Assembly (NCBI GenBank): GCA_002792755.1
Contig: PFOY01000019.1
Location: forward strand, 1 to 27,103
Reading direction: 5' to 3'
Source: Candidatus Nomurabacteria bacterium CG_4_10_14_0_2_um_filter_30_12
GTDB taxonomy: Bacteria > Patescibacteriota > Minisyncoccia > Phycocordibacterales > UBA9973
Length of the DNA: 27,103 nucleotides
Position numbers and translations under genes: made by a program
Notes under the pieces: model-generated
Told to the model about the DNA's origin: nothing
Database searches by the model: none
Seen by the model: the letters and a program-made list of their open reading frames with translations, nothing else
Shown here: piece after piece, positions 15,285 to 20,995 of the stretch
Position numbering within the stretch: the stretch's first letter is position 1
Layout of the letters: every line of letters starts with the position of its first letter

Positions 15285-15983
15285 ATGTTTTCAAGTTTTT
15301 TGGTTACAAATGGGCAGGGATTTTTTTTGCCAGTTATTATGCTTTCAGCATTGATAGACAGTATTAACCCTTGCGCTATATCTGTATTGTTTTTAACAAT
15401 TACTTTTTTATTTAGTTTAGGTAAAAATAGAAGATTCGTTTTAATATCTGGTGGGGTATATATATTAGCTATTGCTATAGTGTACACGTTGATAGGGCTA
15501 GGGGCTCTTCAAGCTCTTAGTTTTTTTAATGTTCCAAATATAATGGCGAAAGTTGGCGCATCTATATTGTTACTTTACAGTGCGATTGGTTTAATAAATG
15601 AATTTTATCCAAGTTTTCCAATTAAATTAAGGATACCAGAAAGTTCTCATACTACTATTGCTAAAGTAATAGAAAAAGGTTCTATACCAGCATTTTTTGT
15701 TTTAGGGGCACTTGTAGCTATGTTTGAATTTCCGTGTACTGGAGGTCCTTATCTCTTTGTTTTGACATTACTCCATGATTATACTGCTTTTTGGAAAGGT
15801 TTTTGGTATTTAATTATGTATAATGTTGTTTTTGTATTACCACTTATCCTTATACTTCTTTTTGCTACGAATAGTATTATGGTAGAAAAAATAGATAAAT
15901 TACGTAGATTGGAAACTAAAAAGGCACGTGTTATACTACTTCTTGTATTGATAGCATTTGGTATTTTTATATTTTCATTATAA
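15285..15983 (+). CDS. CcdA/DsbD-type thiol-disulfide transmembrane electron carrier
   Basis: A 232-residue protein with about six membrane helices. Cys30 lies in DSINPCA and Cys151 in FEFPCTGGPYL. These are the two membrane cysteines of CcdA-like proteins, which receive electrons from cytoplasmic thioredoxin and reduce thiol proteins on the outer face. The NPCA and PCTGG signatures and the length agree with the family. It precedes two CPHC thioredoxin-like proteins and a DsbB homologue, so both a reducing (CcdA) and an oxidising (DsbB) arm are encoded within 4 kb. The start is supported by an extended -10 box 6 nt upstream. Confidence 0.8.
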   Translation: MFSSFLVTNGQGFFLPVIMLSALIDSINPCAISVLFLTITFLFSLGKNRRFVLISGGVYILAIAIVYTLIGLGALQALSFFNVPNIMAKVGASILLLYSAIGLINEFYPSFPIKLRIPESSHTTIAKVIEKGSIPAFFVLGALVAMFEFPCTGGPYLFVLTLLHDYTAFWKGFWYLIMYNVVFVLPLILILLFATNSIMVEKIDKLRRLETKKARVILLLVLIAFGIFIFSL

Positions 15984-15987
15984 ATAG

Positions 15988-16087
15988 TAGAAGATTATTA
16001 AAATCTACTTTTTAGAATGGTCTGGCCGGGATTCGGGGCCCCGGAGAACCGAGGACCTTATAAAAAGTTAGTTTTAATAATCTTCTA
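15988..16087. repeat. 100-nt hairpin with GC-rich tip
   Basis: The outer stem of 16 perfect pairs joins 15988-16003 to 16072-16087. After a 4x4 internal loop, CTTTTTA (16008-16014) pairs with TAAAAAG (16061-16067). GGTCT (16019-16023) then pairs with GGACC (16053-16057), and CCGGG (16026-16030) pairs with CCCGG (16040-16044). The tip is markedly GC-rich in an AT-rich genome and on the minus strand resembles a tRNA T arm (CGAATCCCGG). It fills the gap between the CcdA-like gene and the next gene and has no T tract in either direction, so a simple terminator is unlikely. It could be a structured RNA or a non-autonomous mobile element. Confidence 0.6.
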
Positions 16088-16100
16088 AGAATAAATATAT

Positions 16101-16607
16101 ATGTCACAAGATCCAAAATTAATGAGTTTTGAAGAACTTCAAAAAAAGATATCTGCTCTAAAAGAAAATAGGGGAGTTGATTTATCAACTGAAGAAGATT
16201 TAAGTGTAGCTGTTATGAACTTAATAAGTCTTGAAGAACATTTCTTTTTTTCAGGAGCAAAGACTGGCAAGAGTGAATATTATGATATGTTAAACGAAGT
16301 ACGAGAAATGAGGAAAGTACTTTTAGCACGCATGATAGACAAGACAGAAGCTGAGAGTTGGTGTATATCTAAACATTTACTGGGAACAACAATGCGACTC
16401 ATGGAAGTCGGTACTAAATTACAAGGAGATGGTAAAATAGAAGATGCAAAACTGATGTTTACTTATGCATATAAGATTTTTAATTTATTTTTTGGACTTA
16501 GATTAAAAATTATTAATACTTCTGATATAAAAAGTAGTCTAGAAAAAGAAAAACCAATGACTTATGATGACATTATGAGTAAGCTTGTTGATTGTTGTAA
16601 GGAGTAA
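16101..16607 (+). CDS. Conserved hypothetical cytoplasmic helical protein
   Basis: A 168-residue soluble, mostly alpha-helical protein with no signal peptide or TM segment. Recognisable features are an acidic, leucine-rich N-terminal half (SFEELQKKISALKENRG, EEDLSVAVMNLISLEEH) and a C-terminal helical half (MRLMEVGTKLQGDGKIEDA). It resembles short proteins common in CPR genomes, but I know of no assigned function. It begins 13 nt after the 100-nt hairpin, so that structure would lie in its leader if transcribed from upstream. Confidence 0.6.
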   Translation: MSQDPKLMSFEELQKKISALKENRGVDLSTEEDLSVAVMNLISLEEHFFFSGAKTGKSEYYDMLNEVREMRKVLLARMIDKTEAESWCISKHLLGTTMRLMEVGTKLQGDGKIEDAKLMFTYAYKIFNLFFGLRLKIINTSDIKSSLEKEKPMTYDDIMSKLVDCCKE

Positions 16608-16632
16608 AAATTAATTACAAATTAGAAAAATT

Positions 16633-17007
16633 ATGAGTAATAAAAATATTTTTATATCAATAATTATTTTATTAATTTTAGGAACCGTTGCGACAATATT
16701 AATCAGATCTAATAATAGAAATATTTCTCCTACAAAATATGATGAATTTGCACAATGTTTGGCATCAAAGAAATTAACTATGTATGGTGCAGTGTGGTGT
16801 CCACATTGTAAAACACAAAAAGCACTTTTTGGAGATTCTTTTAAATATGTTCCTTATATAGAATGTACAGAAACTCCAGATTTGTGTATTGCAAAAGGTA
16901 TAGAAGGATATCCAACATGGATAGAAGAAAAAGGTCAAAAATACGATGGTGAGCAAAGTTTAGAAAAACTATCAGAAATAAGTAATTGTCAATTACCAAT
17001 AAATTAA
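16633..17007 (+). CDS. Membrane-anchored thioredoxin-like protein (copy 1)
   Basis: A 124-residue protein with one N-terminal anchor (residues 6-24) and a thioredoxin-like domain outside the membrane. The active site is WCPHCKTQK with CPHC at 56-59, followed by the GYPTW segment that holds the cis-Pro loop. Extra cysteines occur at FAQC (42), YIECT and LCIAK, and near the C terminus. It is a close paralogue of the protein at 18242: the same anchor, KYDEFAQCL, CPHC at the same residue numbers, and the same GYPTW. The domain resembles the thioredoxin part of VKOR fusion proteins. It probably exchanges disulfides with DsbB (18636) or the CcdA-like carrier (15285). Confidence 0.75.
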   Translation: MSNKNIFISIIILLILGTVATILIRSNNRNISPTKYDEFAQCLASKKLTMYGAVWCPHCKTQKALFGDSFKYVPYIECTETPDLCIAKGIEGYPTWIEEKGQKYDGEQSLEKLSEISNCQLPIN

Positions 17008-17023
17008 AATTAATTTTTTATAG

Positions 17024-17029
17024 TATAAT
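17024..17029 (+). promoter_or_regulatory. -10 box (TATAAT) of the TMEM175-like gene
   Basis: A perfect TATAAT with 8 nt to the ATG at 17038. Confidence 0.5.
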
Positions 17030-17037
17030 ATAAATAT

Positions 17038-17667
17038 ATGAAACAAGCACGATTAGATCAATTAGCAGATAGTATATTTGCCATAGTAATGACTATTTTA
17101 GTTTTTGAGATACGTATACCTGATTTTATTGGTATTGTTGACGAGAAGACTCTTTTAAATTCTATTATTGATCTTTTTCCAGTTTTTTTGAGTTATCTTT
17201 TAAGTTTTTCTCTTTTATTTACATATTGGAGGTCACATCATTTTATTGAATCAATACTTGCAAAAAATATTGATACAAAATTCTCAAATTTGAATGCTAT
17301 TTTTTTCTTTTTTGTAGGACTTATTCCATTTTCTTCTCATCTTCTTGGTAAATATAGTTATTCTAAAACAGCTATTATATTTTTTGCATTAAATATTATT
17401 TTGATTGGTCTTTCTTTGTTTAAAATGCGTCAATATGTTATAAATTCTAAAACTATTGAAAATGCAGAATTTACAAAATCAGAAAATGAACATGCAAATA
17501 TGCGTATATTGTTTCCCGTTGTAGCGGCATTTATAGCTATATTTGTATCTTTTTTTAATAGTAGCCTTGCTATTTTATTATTTACTGTAGCAATATTATT
17601 TAATTTATTGGAAAAAAGTACAAAACATACATTTAAAGTTATAGATCTTTTTCGTAAAGGTTATTAG
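17038..17667 (+). CDS. TMEM175/DUF1211-family potassium channel-like protein
   Basis: A 209-residue, six-helix membrane protein. Helix 1 carries the family signature RLDQLADSIFAIVMTILVFEIRIP, matching the R...FSD and AI.MT.L pattern of TMEM175-type potassium channels. The family W..HH motif appears as YWRSHHFI at about residue 65. Bacterial members have a single such unit and assemble as tetramers, conducting K+ through the helix-1 pore. The length matches the bacterial single-unit form. It stands between the two thioredoxin-like paralogues but has its own -10 box. Confidence 0.78.
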   Translation: MKQARLDQLADSIFAIVMTILVFEIRIPDFIGIVDEKTLLNSIIDLFPVFLSYLLSFSLLFTYWRSHHFIESILAKNIDTKFSNLNAIFFFFVGLIPFSSHLLGKYSYSKTAIIFFALNIILIGLSLFKMRQYVINSKTIENAEFTKSENEHANMRILFPVVAAFIAIFVSFFNSSLAILLFTVAILFNLLEKSTKHTFKVIDLFRKGY

Positions 17668-17674
17668 ATAAATT

Positions 17675-17740
17675 ATGGATTTCGTTAGAAATAACATAAA
17701 TATTGAAAACAGGATATGAAAGTTTGGTATTATTAATTAA
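17675..17740 (+). other. Possible leader mini-ORF in 77-nt element, copy 1
   Basis: ATG at 17675 reads MDFVRNNINIENRI before a TGA. Past that stop the same frame reads KFGIIN and ends in TAA at 17738-17740, the same relative place as in copy 2. The aligned codons of the two copies differ mostly by synonymous or conservative changes (V/I, I/V). It may be a short attenuator-type peptide, or it may be a coincidence of shared ancestry. Confidence 0.3.
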
Positions 17741-17757
17741 TATAAATTTCTAACGGG
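17681..17757 (+). promoter_or_regulatory. 77-nt hairpin leader element, copy 1 (before dgkA)
   Basis: A 12-nt arm at 17681-17692 pairs with ATTTCTAACGGG at 17746-17757, and the next base begins the ATG at 17758. The 53-nt interior aligns without gaps to copy 2 at 18165-18241 (14 differences over 77 nt, counted by eye). The helix is kept in both copies, with U-G pairs here where copy 2 has C-G. A perfect direct repeat ATGGAT flanks this copy (17675-17680 and 17758-17763). It may be a cis-acting RNA that masks the start region, or a MITE-like insertion. Confidence 0.6.
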
Positions 17758-18138
17758 ATGGATTCTAAAAAAGAAATAAAAGCTTGGCATAAAGTTAAGA
17801 TTAGTGATAGATTTTTGAATGCATTTAGGGGTATGTATGTTTTTTATAGAACTTCTAGACATTTTTATATACTAGTTTCTTCTGTTGTTTTAGTTTTATT
17901 TTTTGGATTTTATTTAAATGTTTCAAATTTTGAATGGATGATGCTTGTTTTTTCTATTGGTTTTGTTGTTGTATCAGAAGTATTTAATACTGCTATAGAG
18001 ATAGATATAGATTTAACATCTCCTGGATATCATCCTTTTGCTCGTGATACAAAAGATGTAGCTGCAGCTGCCGTAGTATTGTCTATAATTATAGCATCTA
18101 TCATAGGAATGATTGTTTTTCTACCAAAGATTTTTTAA
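17758..18138 (+). CDS. dgkA: Diacylglycerol/undecaprenol kinase
   Basis: A 126-residue membrane kinase with three helices. It carries RFLNAFRGMYVFYRTSRHFYI, then SEVFNTAIEIDID (about 78-90) and ARDTKDVAAAAVVLS, the active-site signature of the DgkA family (E..NTAIE and KD.AA.AV). In Gram-positive-type bacteria this family phosphorylates undecaprenol for recycling of the cell-wall lipid carrier. The start ATG directly follows the 77-nt hairpin leader, and no Shine-Dalgarno sequence other than the ACGGG inside the helix is seen. Translation may therefore depend on whether that helix is open. Confidence 0.85.
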   Translation: MDSKKEIKAWHKVKISDRFLNAFRGMYVFYRTSRHFYILVSSVVLVLFFGFYLNVSNFEWMMLVFSIGFVVVSEVFNTAIEIDIDLTSPGYHPFARDTKDVAAAAVVLSIIIASIIGMIVFLPKIF

Positions 18139-18158
18139 TATGTTAATATGTAATAATT

Positions 18159-18224
18159 ATGTCTCCCATTAGAAATAATGTAAATATTGAAAATGGGATA
18201 GTAAGGTTTGATATTAATAATTAA
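18159..18224 (+). other. Possible leader mini-ORF in 77-nt element, copy 2
   Basis: ATG at 18159 reads MSPIRNNVNIENGIVRFDIN followed by one Asn and a TAA at 18222-18224. An extended -10-like TGTTAATAT (18141-18149) lies 9 nt upstream of this ATG. The peptide aligns end to end with the copy 1 frame. Translation of it would pass through the left arm of the hairpin and could open the helix in front of the thioredoxin-like gene. No evidence of expression is available. Confidence 0.35.
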
Positions 18225-18241
18225 TTGAAATTTCTAACGGG
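18165..18241 (+). promoter_or_regulatory. 77-nt hairpin leader element, copy 2 (before thioredoxin-like gene)
   Basis: The arm CCCATTAGAAAT (18165-18176) pairs with ATTTCTAACGGG (18230-18241) except for one A-C mismatch, and the ATG of the next gene begins at 18242. It has the same length and no indel relative to copy 1 at 17681. The right arm is identical, and the left arm differs at three places, two of which convert U-G pairs to C-G. The downstream genes of the two copies are unrelated, so the element itself is the shared unit. Confidence 0.6.
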
Positions 18242-18628
18242 ATGAATAATAAGAATATTTTTATTTTAATAATTAGTCTTTTGATTTTAGGAACAATTGC
18301 TACTGTGTTACTTCAATCTTCATCTGTGTCGACTGGTCCTTCTAAATATGATGAATTTGCTCAATGTTTGAAAGGTAGAGGAGCTGTTTTTTATGGAGCT
18401 TTTTGGTGTCCTCATTGTAAAACTCAAAAAGAATTGTTTGGTTCATCTGCTAAATTATTGCCTTATGTAGAATGTTCTACTTTTGATGGACAAAATCAGC
18501 TACAAATTTGTAAAGATAAAAAAATTGAAGGTTATCCAACTTGGGAATTTTCTGATGAGACAAGACTTAGTGGAGAAATTTCACTTGAAAAATTAGCAGA
18601 GAAAACTTCTTGTTTATTACCGTTATGA
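18242..18628 (+). CDS. Membrane-anchored thioredoxin-like protein (copy 2)
   Basis: A 128-residue paralogue of the protein at 16633. It has an N-terminal anchor (6-24), KYDEFAQCL, the active site FWCPHCKTQK (CPHC at 56-59), LPYVECST, the cis-Pro region EGYPTWEF and a C-terminal TSC. Compared with copy 1 it has a few extra residues (FDGQNQLQ) before the GYPTW block. Its stop is 7 nt before dsbB, so the two are almost certainly co-transcribed, which suggests that this copy is the oxidant partner of DsbB. Its start codon abuts the 77-nt hairpin leader. The domain resembles the thioredoxin half of VKOR fusion proteins. Confidence 0.78.
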   Translation: MNNKNIFILIISLLILGTIATVLLQSSSVSTGPSKYDEFAQCLKGRGAVFYGAFWCPHCKTQKELFGSSAKLLPYVECSTFDGQNQLQICKDKKIEGYPTWEFSDETRLSGEISLEKLAEKTSCLLPL

Positions 18629-18635
18629 TTAATTT

Positions 18636-19223
18636 ATGAGTGTAGAGAATATACATTATTTTAATATGTTTCTTGGATTAGGTGCTATTTTTCTTCAAGT
18701 TTTTTTTGTTATTATTTTATTTTTGTTTTTCTTTAATAAAGAGAATAATAAATTTTTAAATTTTATTAAAAAATATTTTTTAATAATTGGTTTTTTAATC
18801 TCTTTTTTTGCTTCTGTTTTTTCTTTAATTTATTCTGAAATAATAGGTTTTCCACCTTGCGAGCTTTGTTGGTATCAAAGAGTATTTATGTTTCCACAAG
18901 TGTTTTTATTTGGTATAGCTTTTTTAGAAAAGTTTACCCAAAATATTTTTCAGAGCGATGTATGCGGGAATAATAAAATAATAAAATATTCAATGTCACT
19001 ATTGTCAGTAGGTTTTATTATATCTTTATATCAAAATATTGTTTATTATTTTGGTAATAAAGTTAGTGTACCTTGTGATGCTTCTGGGATTTCTTGTTAT
19101 AAGCAACTAGTATCAGAATTTGGTGGTTATATATCTATTCCGATGCTTTCTTTAACTACATTTGTTTCACTTATTGTGCTTTTATTGGTTGCATATTTTT
19201 ATAAGAATGATGAATTATTATAA
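18636..19223 (+). CDS. dsbB: Disulfide bond formation protein DsbB/BdbC
   Basis: A 195-residue membrane protein with four main helices. The first redox pair is in PPCELCWYQRVFMFPQ (Cys75 and Cys78), the classic DsbB/BdbC signature with the conserved Gln-Arg that binds quinone. The second pair is in VPCDASGISC (Cys147 and Cys154). An additional Cys110 lies in a loop. It passes electrons from its thioredoxin-like partner, very likely the gene 7 nt upstream, to quinone, so that disulfides form in exported proteins. The quinone pool would also be served by the NDH-2 at 3118. Confidence 0.88.
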   Translation: MSVENIHYFNMFLGLGAIFLQVFFVIILFLFFFNKENNKFLNFIKKYFLIIGFLISFFASVFSLIYSEIIGFPPCELCWYQRVFMFPQVFLFGIAFLEKFTQNIFQSDVCGNNKIIKYSMSLLSVGFIISLYQNIVYYFGNKVSVPCDASGISCYKQLVSEFGGYISIPMLSLTTFVSLIVLLLVAYFYKNDELL

Positions 19224-19239
19224 TAAAGTTTTTAATTTG

Positions 19240-19248
19240 TGATATAAT
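19240..19248 (+). promoter_or_regulatory. Extended -10 (TGATATAAT) of a small membrane protein gene
   Basis: A perfect TGATATAAT with exactly 6 nt to the ATG at 19255. Confidence 0.6.
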
Positions 19249-19254
19249 TAAAAT

Positions 19255-19461
19255 ATGGATCAAGAGTTACAAAAAAGATTTGACAATCAAGATAAAAAGA
19301 TAGATGAGATTTATAAATCTGTAGAGAAAACTAGAAAATATTTTTTAATGATAATTTGGATTACAGTTTTGGCTGTGGTGTTACCAGCGATAGGATTGGT
19401 TTTTGTATTACCATCATTTTTGAGTAATTATACAAGTTCTTTAAATGGTCTTAGTATTTAA
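19255..19461 (+). CDS. Small single-TM coiled-coil protein
   Basis: A 68-residue protein with a charged helical, coiled-coil-like N-terminal half (QELQKRFDNQDKKIDEIYKS), one membrane helix at about 29-55 and a short outside tail. Proteins of this layout are frequent in CPR genomes and have no assigned role. The extended -10 box 6 nt upstream is among the best in the window, which supports this as an expressed gene. Confidence 0.6.
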   Translation: MDQELQKRFDNQDKKIDEIYKSVEKTRKYFLMIIWITVLAVVLPAIGLVFVLPSFLSNYTSSLNGLSI

Positions 19462-19511
19462 ATTAATTAATCCAAAAAGTGTTTAATTATTAGCATAACA
19501 TCTATATTTTT

Positions 19512-19574
19512 ATGGCAAAAGGAATGACTCATAAAAAAGAGGCAAAAAAGCCTAAAAAGGCAAAGAAGAAATAA
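19512..19574 (+). CDS. 20-residue lysine-rich peptide
   Basis: ATG at 19512 encodes MAKGMTHKKEAKKPKKAKKK, ten of whose 20 residues are lysine, followed by TAA and then a strong hairpin at 19579-19606. Short basic MAKG...KK proteins of this kind are seen in many compact bacterial genomes and may bind nucleic acid or the ribosome, but the function is not known. The terminator placed right after the stop argues that the ORF is real. Confidence 0.5.
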   Translation: MAKGMTHKKEAKKPKKAKKK

Positions 19575-19578
19575 TAAT

Positions 19579-19606
19579 AAATCCTCAATATAAAAATTGA
19601 GGATTT
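19579..19606 (+). terminator. Intrinsic terminator after the lysine-rich peptide
   Basis: AAATCCTCAAT (19579-19589) pairs perfectly with ATTGAGGATTT (19596-19606) over 11 bp with a 6-nt loop. ATGG then TTTTT follows at 19607-19615. Confidence 0.65.
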
Positions 19607-19638
19607 ATGGTTTTTATTAATAAGTATTTTTTAATATA

Positions 19639-19869
19639 ATGTATATTAGAGTAAAAGTCACTGCTTCTGCAAAAAAAGAAATATTAAAACAAATAAATGA
19701 AGATCATTTTGAAATTTTTGTAAAAGAAAAAGCTGAACGTAACTTAGCAAATGATCGTGTTCTTTTTCTTATTGCAAATCATTATGATATCAAAAAGAAT
19801 AAAGTTCGTATTGTAAATGGACATCGTAGCCCAACAAAACTTTTGATAATTGATAAAAAAGATAATTAA
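19639..19869 (+). CDS. DUF167/YggU-family protein
   Basis: A 76-residue protein of the small DUF167 (YggU) family. It shows the pattern RVKVTASAKKE (the family P.A....I position), an internal VKEKAERNLANDRVLFLIA and a C-terminal KVRIVNGHRSPTKLL, corresponding to the family V.I..G..SR.K motif. The length is a little under the usual 90-100. Function is unknown in the family; an RNA-related role has been suggested from the fold. A TATTTT hexamer lies 8 nt before the ATG. Confidence 0.72.
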   Translation: MYIRVKVTASAKKEILKQINEDHFEIFVKEKAERNLANDRVLFLIANHYDIKKNKVRIVNGHRSPTKLLIIDKKDN

Positions 19870-19902
19870 ATATATTAAATGTTTTTTATGATAATAATTT
19901 AG

Positions 19903-19908
19903 TATTGT
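19903..19908 (+). promoter_or_regulatory. -10-like box (TATTGT) of the transglutaminase-like gene
   Basis: TATTGT with 6 nt to the ATG at 19915, the same spacing as many other starts here. Confidence 0.35.
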
Positions 19909-19914
19909 TAATAT

Positions 19915-20544
19915 ATGTTAGTTTTTACTAAAAAAGAAATAGCACTAATGAAGAAGTTAAAAACACCAGTGAAAGTGCAAGATTTTTTGAATAGTTTGAA
20001 ATTTAATTTTGAAGAAAATGGAAAAGATACTTTAAAATCACCTGTAATGGTGTTGCGGGCTGGTAATGCTCATTGTACTGAAGGAGCTATCTTGGGTGCT
20101 TATATACTCTCTTTACATGGTTTTAAACCTTATATTTTACATTTAAAGACAACAAAAGGAGATTTTGATCATGTTGTTGCACCATTTAAGCAATATGGTT
20201 TTTGGGGTGCATTGTCTAAAACTAATCATTCAGTTTTACGATATAGAGAACCAATTTATAAAAATATACATGAATTAGTAATGTCTTATTTTCATGAATA
20301 TTTTTTAGATAATGGTTTAAAAACTTTACGAAGTTATTCTATACCTCTTAATTTGAATATTTTTGAGAAAGGCTGGGAGACGGAAGAAGATAATCTTTGG
20401 GGAATAGATCAAGAATTAGATAATATAAAACATAATGATATAGCTCCTAAAATTGTTTTTAGAAATCTTAAAAAAGCAGATAAAATAGAAATAAAAGCTG
20501 GAAAAATAACAGAGTTTGTACATAAGGTAATAAAAAATGTATAA
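19915..20544 (+). CDS. Transglutaminase-like cysteine protein, conserved hypothetical
   Basis: A 209-residue soluble protein with no signal peptide. The central block RAGNAHCTEGAILGAYILS contains a candidate nucleophile Cys54, and GDFDHVVAPF contains Asp85 and His86. This C...H order is that of transglutaminase-like/papain-fold proteins. Further conserved-looking parts are FWGALSKTNHSVLRYREP and MSYFHEYF. Homologues are widespread in bacteria as hypothetical proteins with the same AHC.EGA and ALSKTNHSVLRYR blocks. The substrate is unknown and the protein could be an inactive binder. Confidence 0.62.
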   Translation: MLVFTKKEIALMKKLKTPVKVQDFLNSLKFNFEENGKDTLKSPVMVLRAGNAHCTEGAILGAYILSLHGFKPYILHLKTTKGDFDHVVAPFKQYGFWGALSKTNHSVLRYREPIYKNIHELVMSYFHEYFLDNGLKTLRSYSIPLNLNIFEKGWETEEDNLWGIDQELDNIKHNDIAPKIVFRNLKKADKIEIKAGKITEFVHKVIKNV

Positions 20545-20563
20545 TATCTATTATTATTTAATT

Positions 20564-20597
20564 TTCTGCCATAAGGTAGAAATCAGTCTTTTGGCTG
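20564..20597 (+). promoter_or_regulatory. Two small hairpins in the doxX leader
   Basis: TTCTGCC-ATAA-GGTAGAA (20564-20581) and CAGTC-TTTT-GGCTG (20584-20597) stand back to back, 10 nt before the ATG at 20608. Each stem contains one wobble pair. They could be a structured leader or a weak terminator of the upstream gene; no T tract follows. Confidence 0.35.
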
Positions 20598-20607
20598 GAA
20601 TTAGTGT

Positions 20608-20994
20608 ATGGAATATTTATTTATTTTAGGTAGGATATTATTAGGTGGATATTTTGTAATGAATGGTCTAAATCATTTTATACATTTTAAAATGCTTACA
20701 GGATATGCACAATCAAAAGGAGTGCCTATGGCTGGTGCTGCGGTACTTTTATCAGGTTTTATGTTGTTTTTAGGCGGTTTAGGAATAATTTTAGGAATTT
20801 ATATAGAATTTTCTGTGCTTTTATTGGTATTATTTTTATTAGTTACTACTTTACAGATGCATCAATATTGGAAAATTACTGATCAAATGTTAAAGATGGG
20901 AGAACAAATTAATTTTTATAAGAACATAAGTCTTATAGGAGCATTACTTATGTTATTAGCTATTCCTTTACCTTGGGTTTTGTCTTTATTCTAG
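20608..20994 (+). CDS. DoxX-family membrane protein
   Basis: A 128-residue protein with four membrane helices. It matches the DoxX family: LGRILLGGYFVMNGLNHFIHF (residues 6-26), GVPMAGAAVLLSGFMLFLGG and a later TTLQMHQYWKI. DoxX-like proteins associate with redox enzymes or thiol/sulfur metabolism in several bacteria, and the exact activity varies. It ends one base before the convergent transcobalamin-like gene, and I see no clear terminator between them. Two short hairpins precede the start. Confidence 0.75.
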   Translation: MEYLFILGRILLGGYFVMNGLNHFIHFKMLTGYAQSKGVPMAGAAVLLSGFMLFLGGLGIILGIYIEFSVLLLVLFLLVTTLQMHQYWKITDQMLKMGEQINFYKNISLIGALLMLLAIPLPWVLSLF

Positions 20995-20995
20995 T

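Noticed and set aside
16019..16057. A functional tRNA on the minus strand in the tip of the 100-nt hairpin
   Set aside because: Only a T-arm-like piece can be drawn; there is no D arm, anticodon arm or matching acceptor stem.
17684..17754. Integron attC-like core sites (GTTAGAA and TTCTAAC) in the 77-nt leaders
   Set aside because: The order is GTTAG first and CTAAC second, opposite to an attC site read in the gene direction, and no integrase is present.
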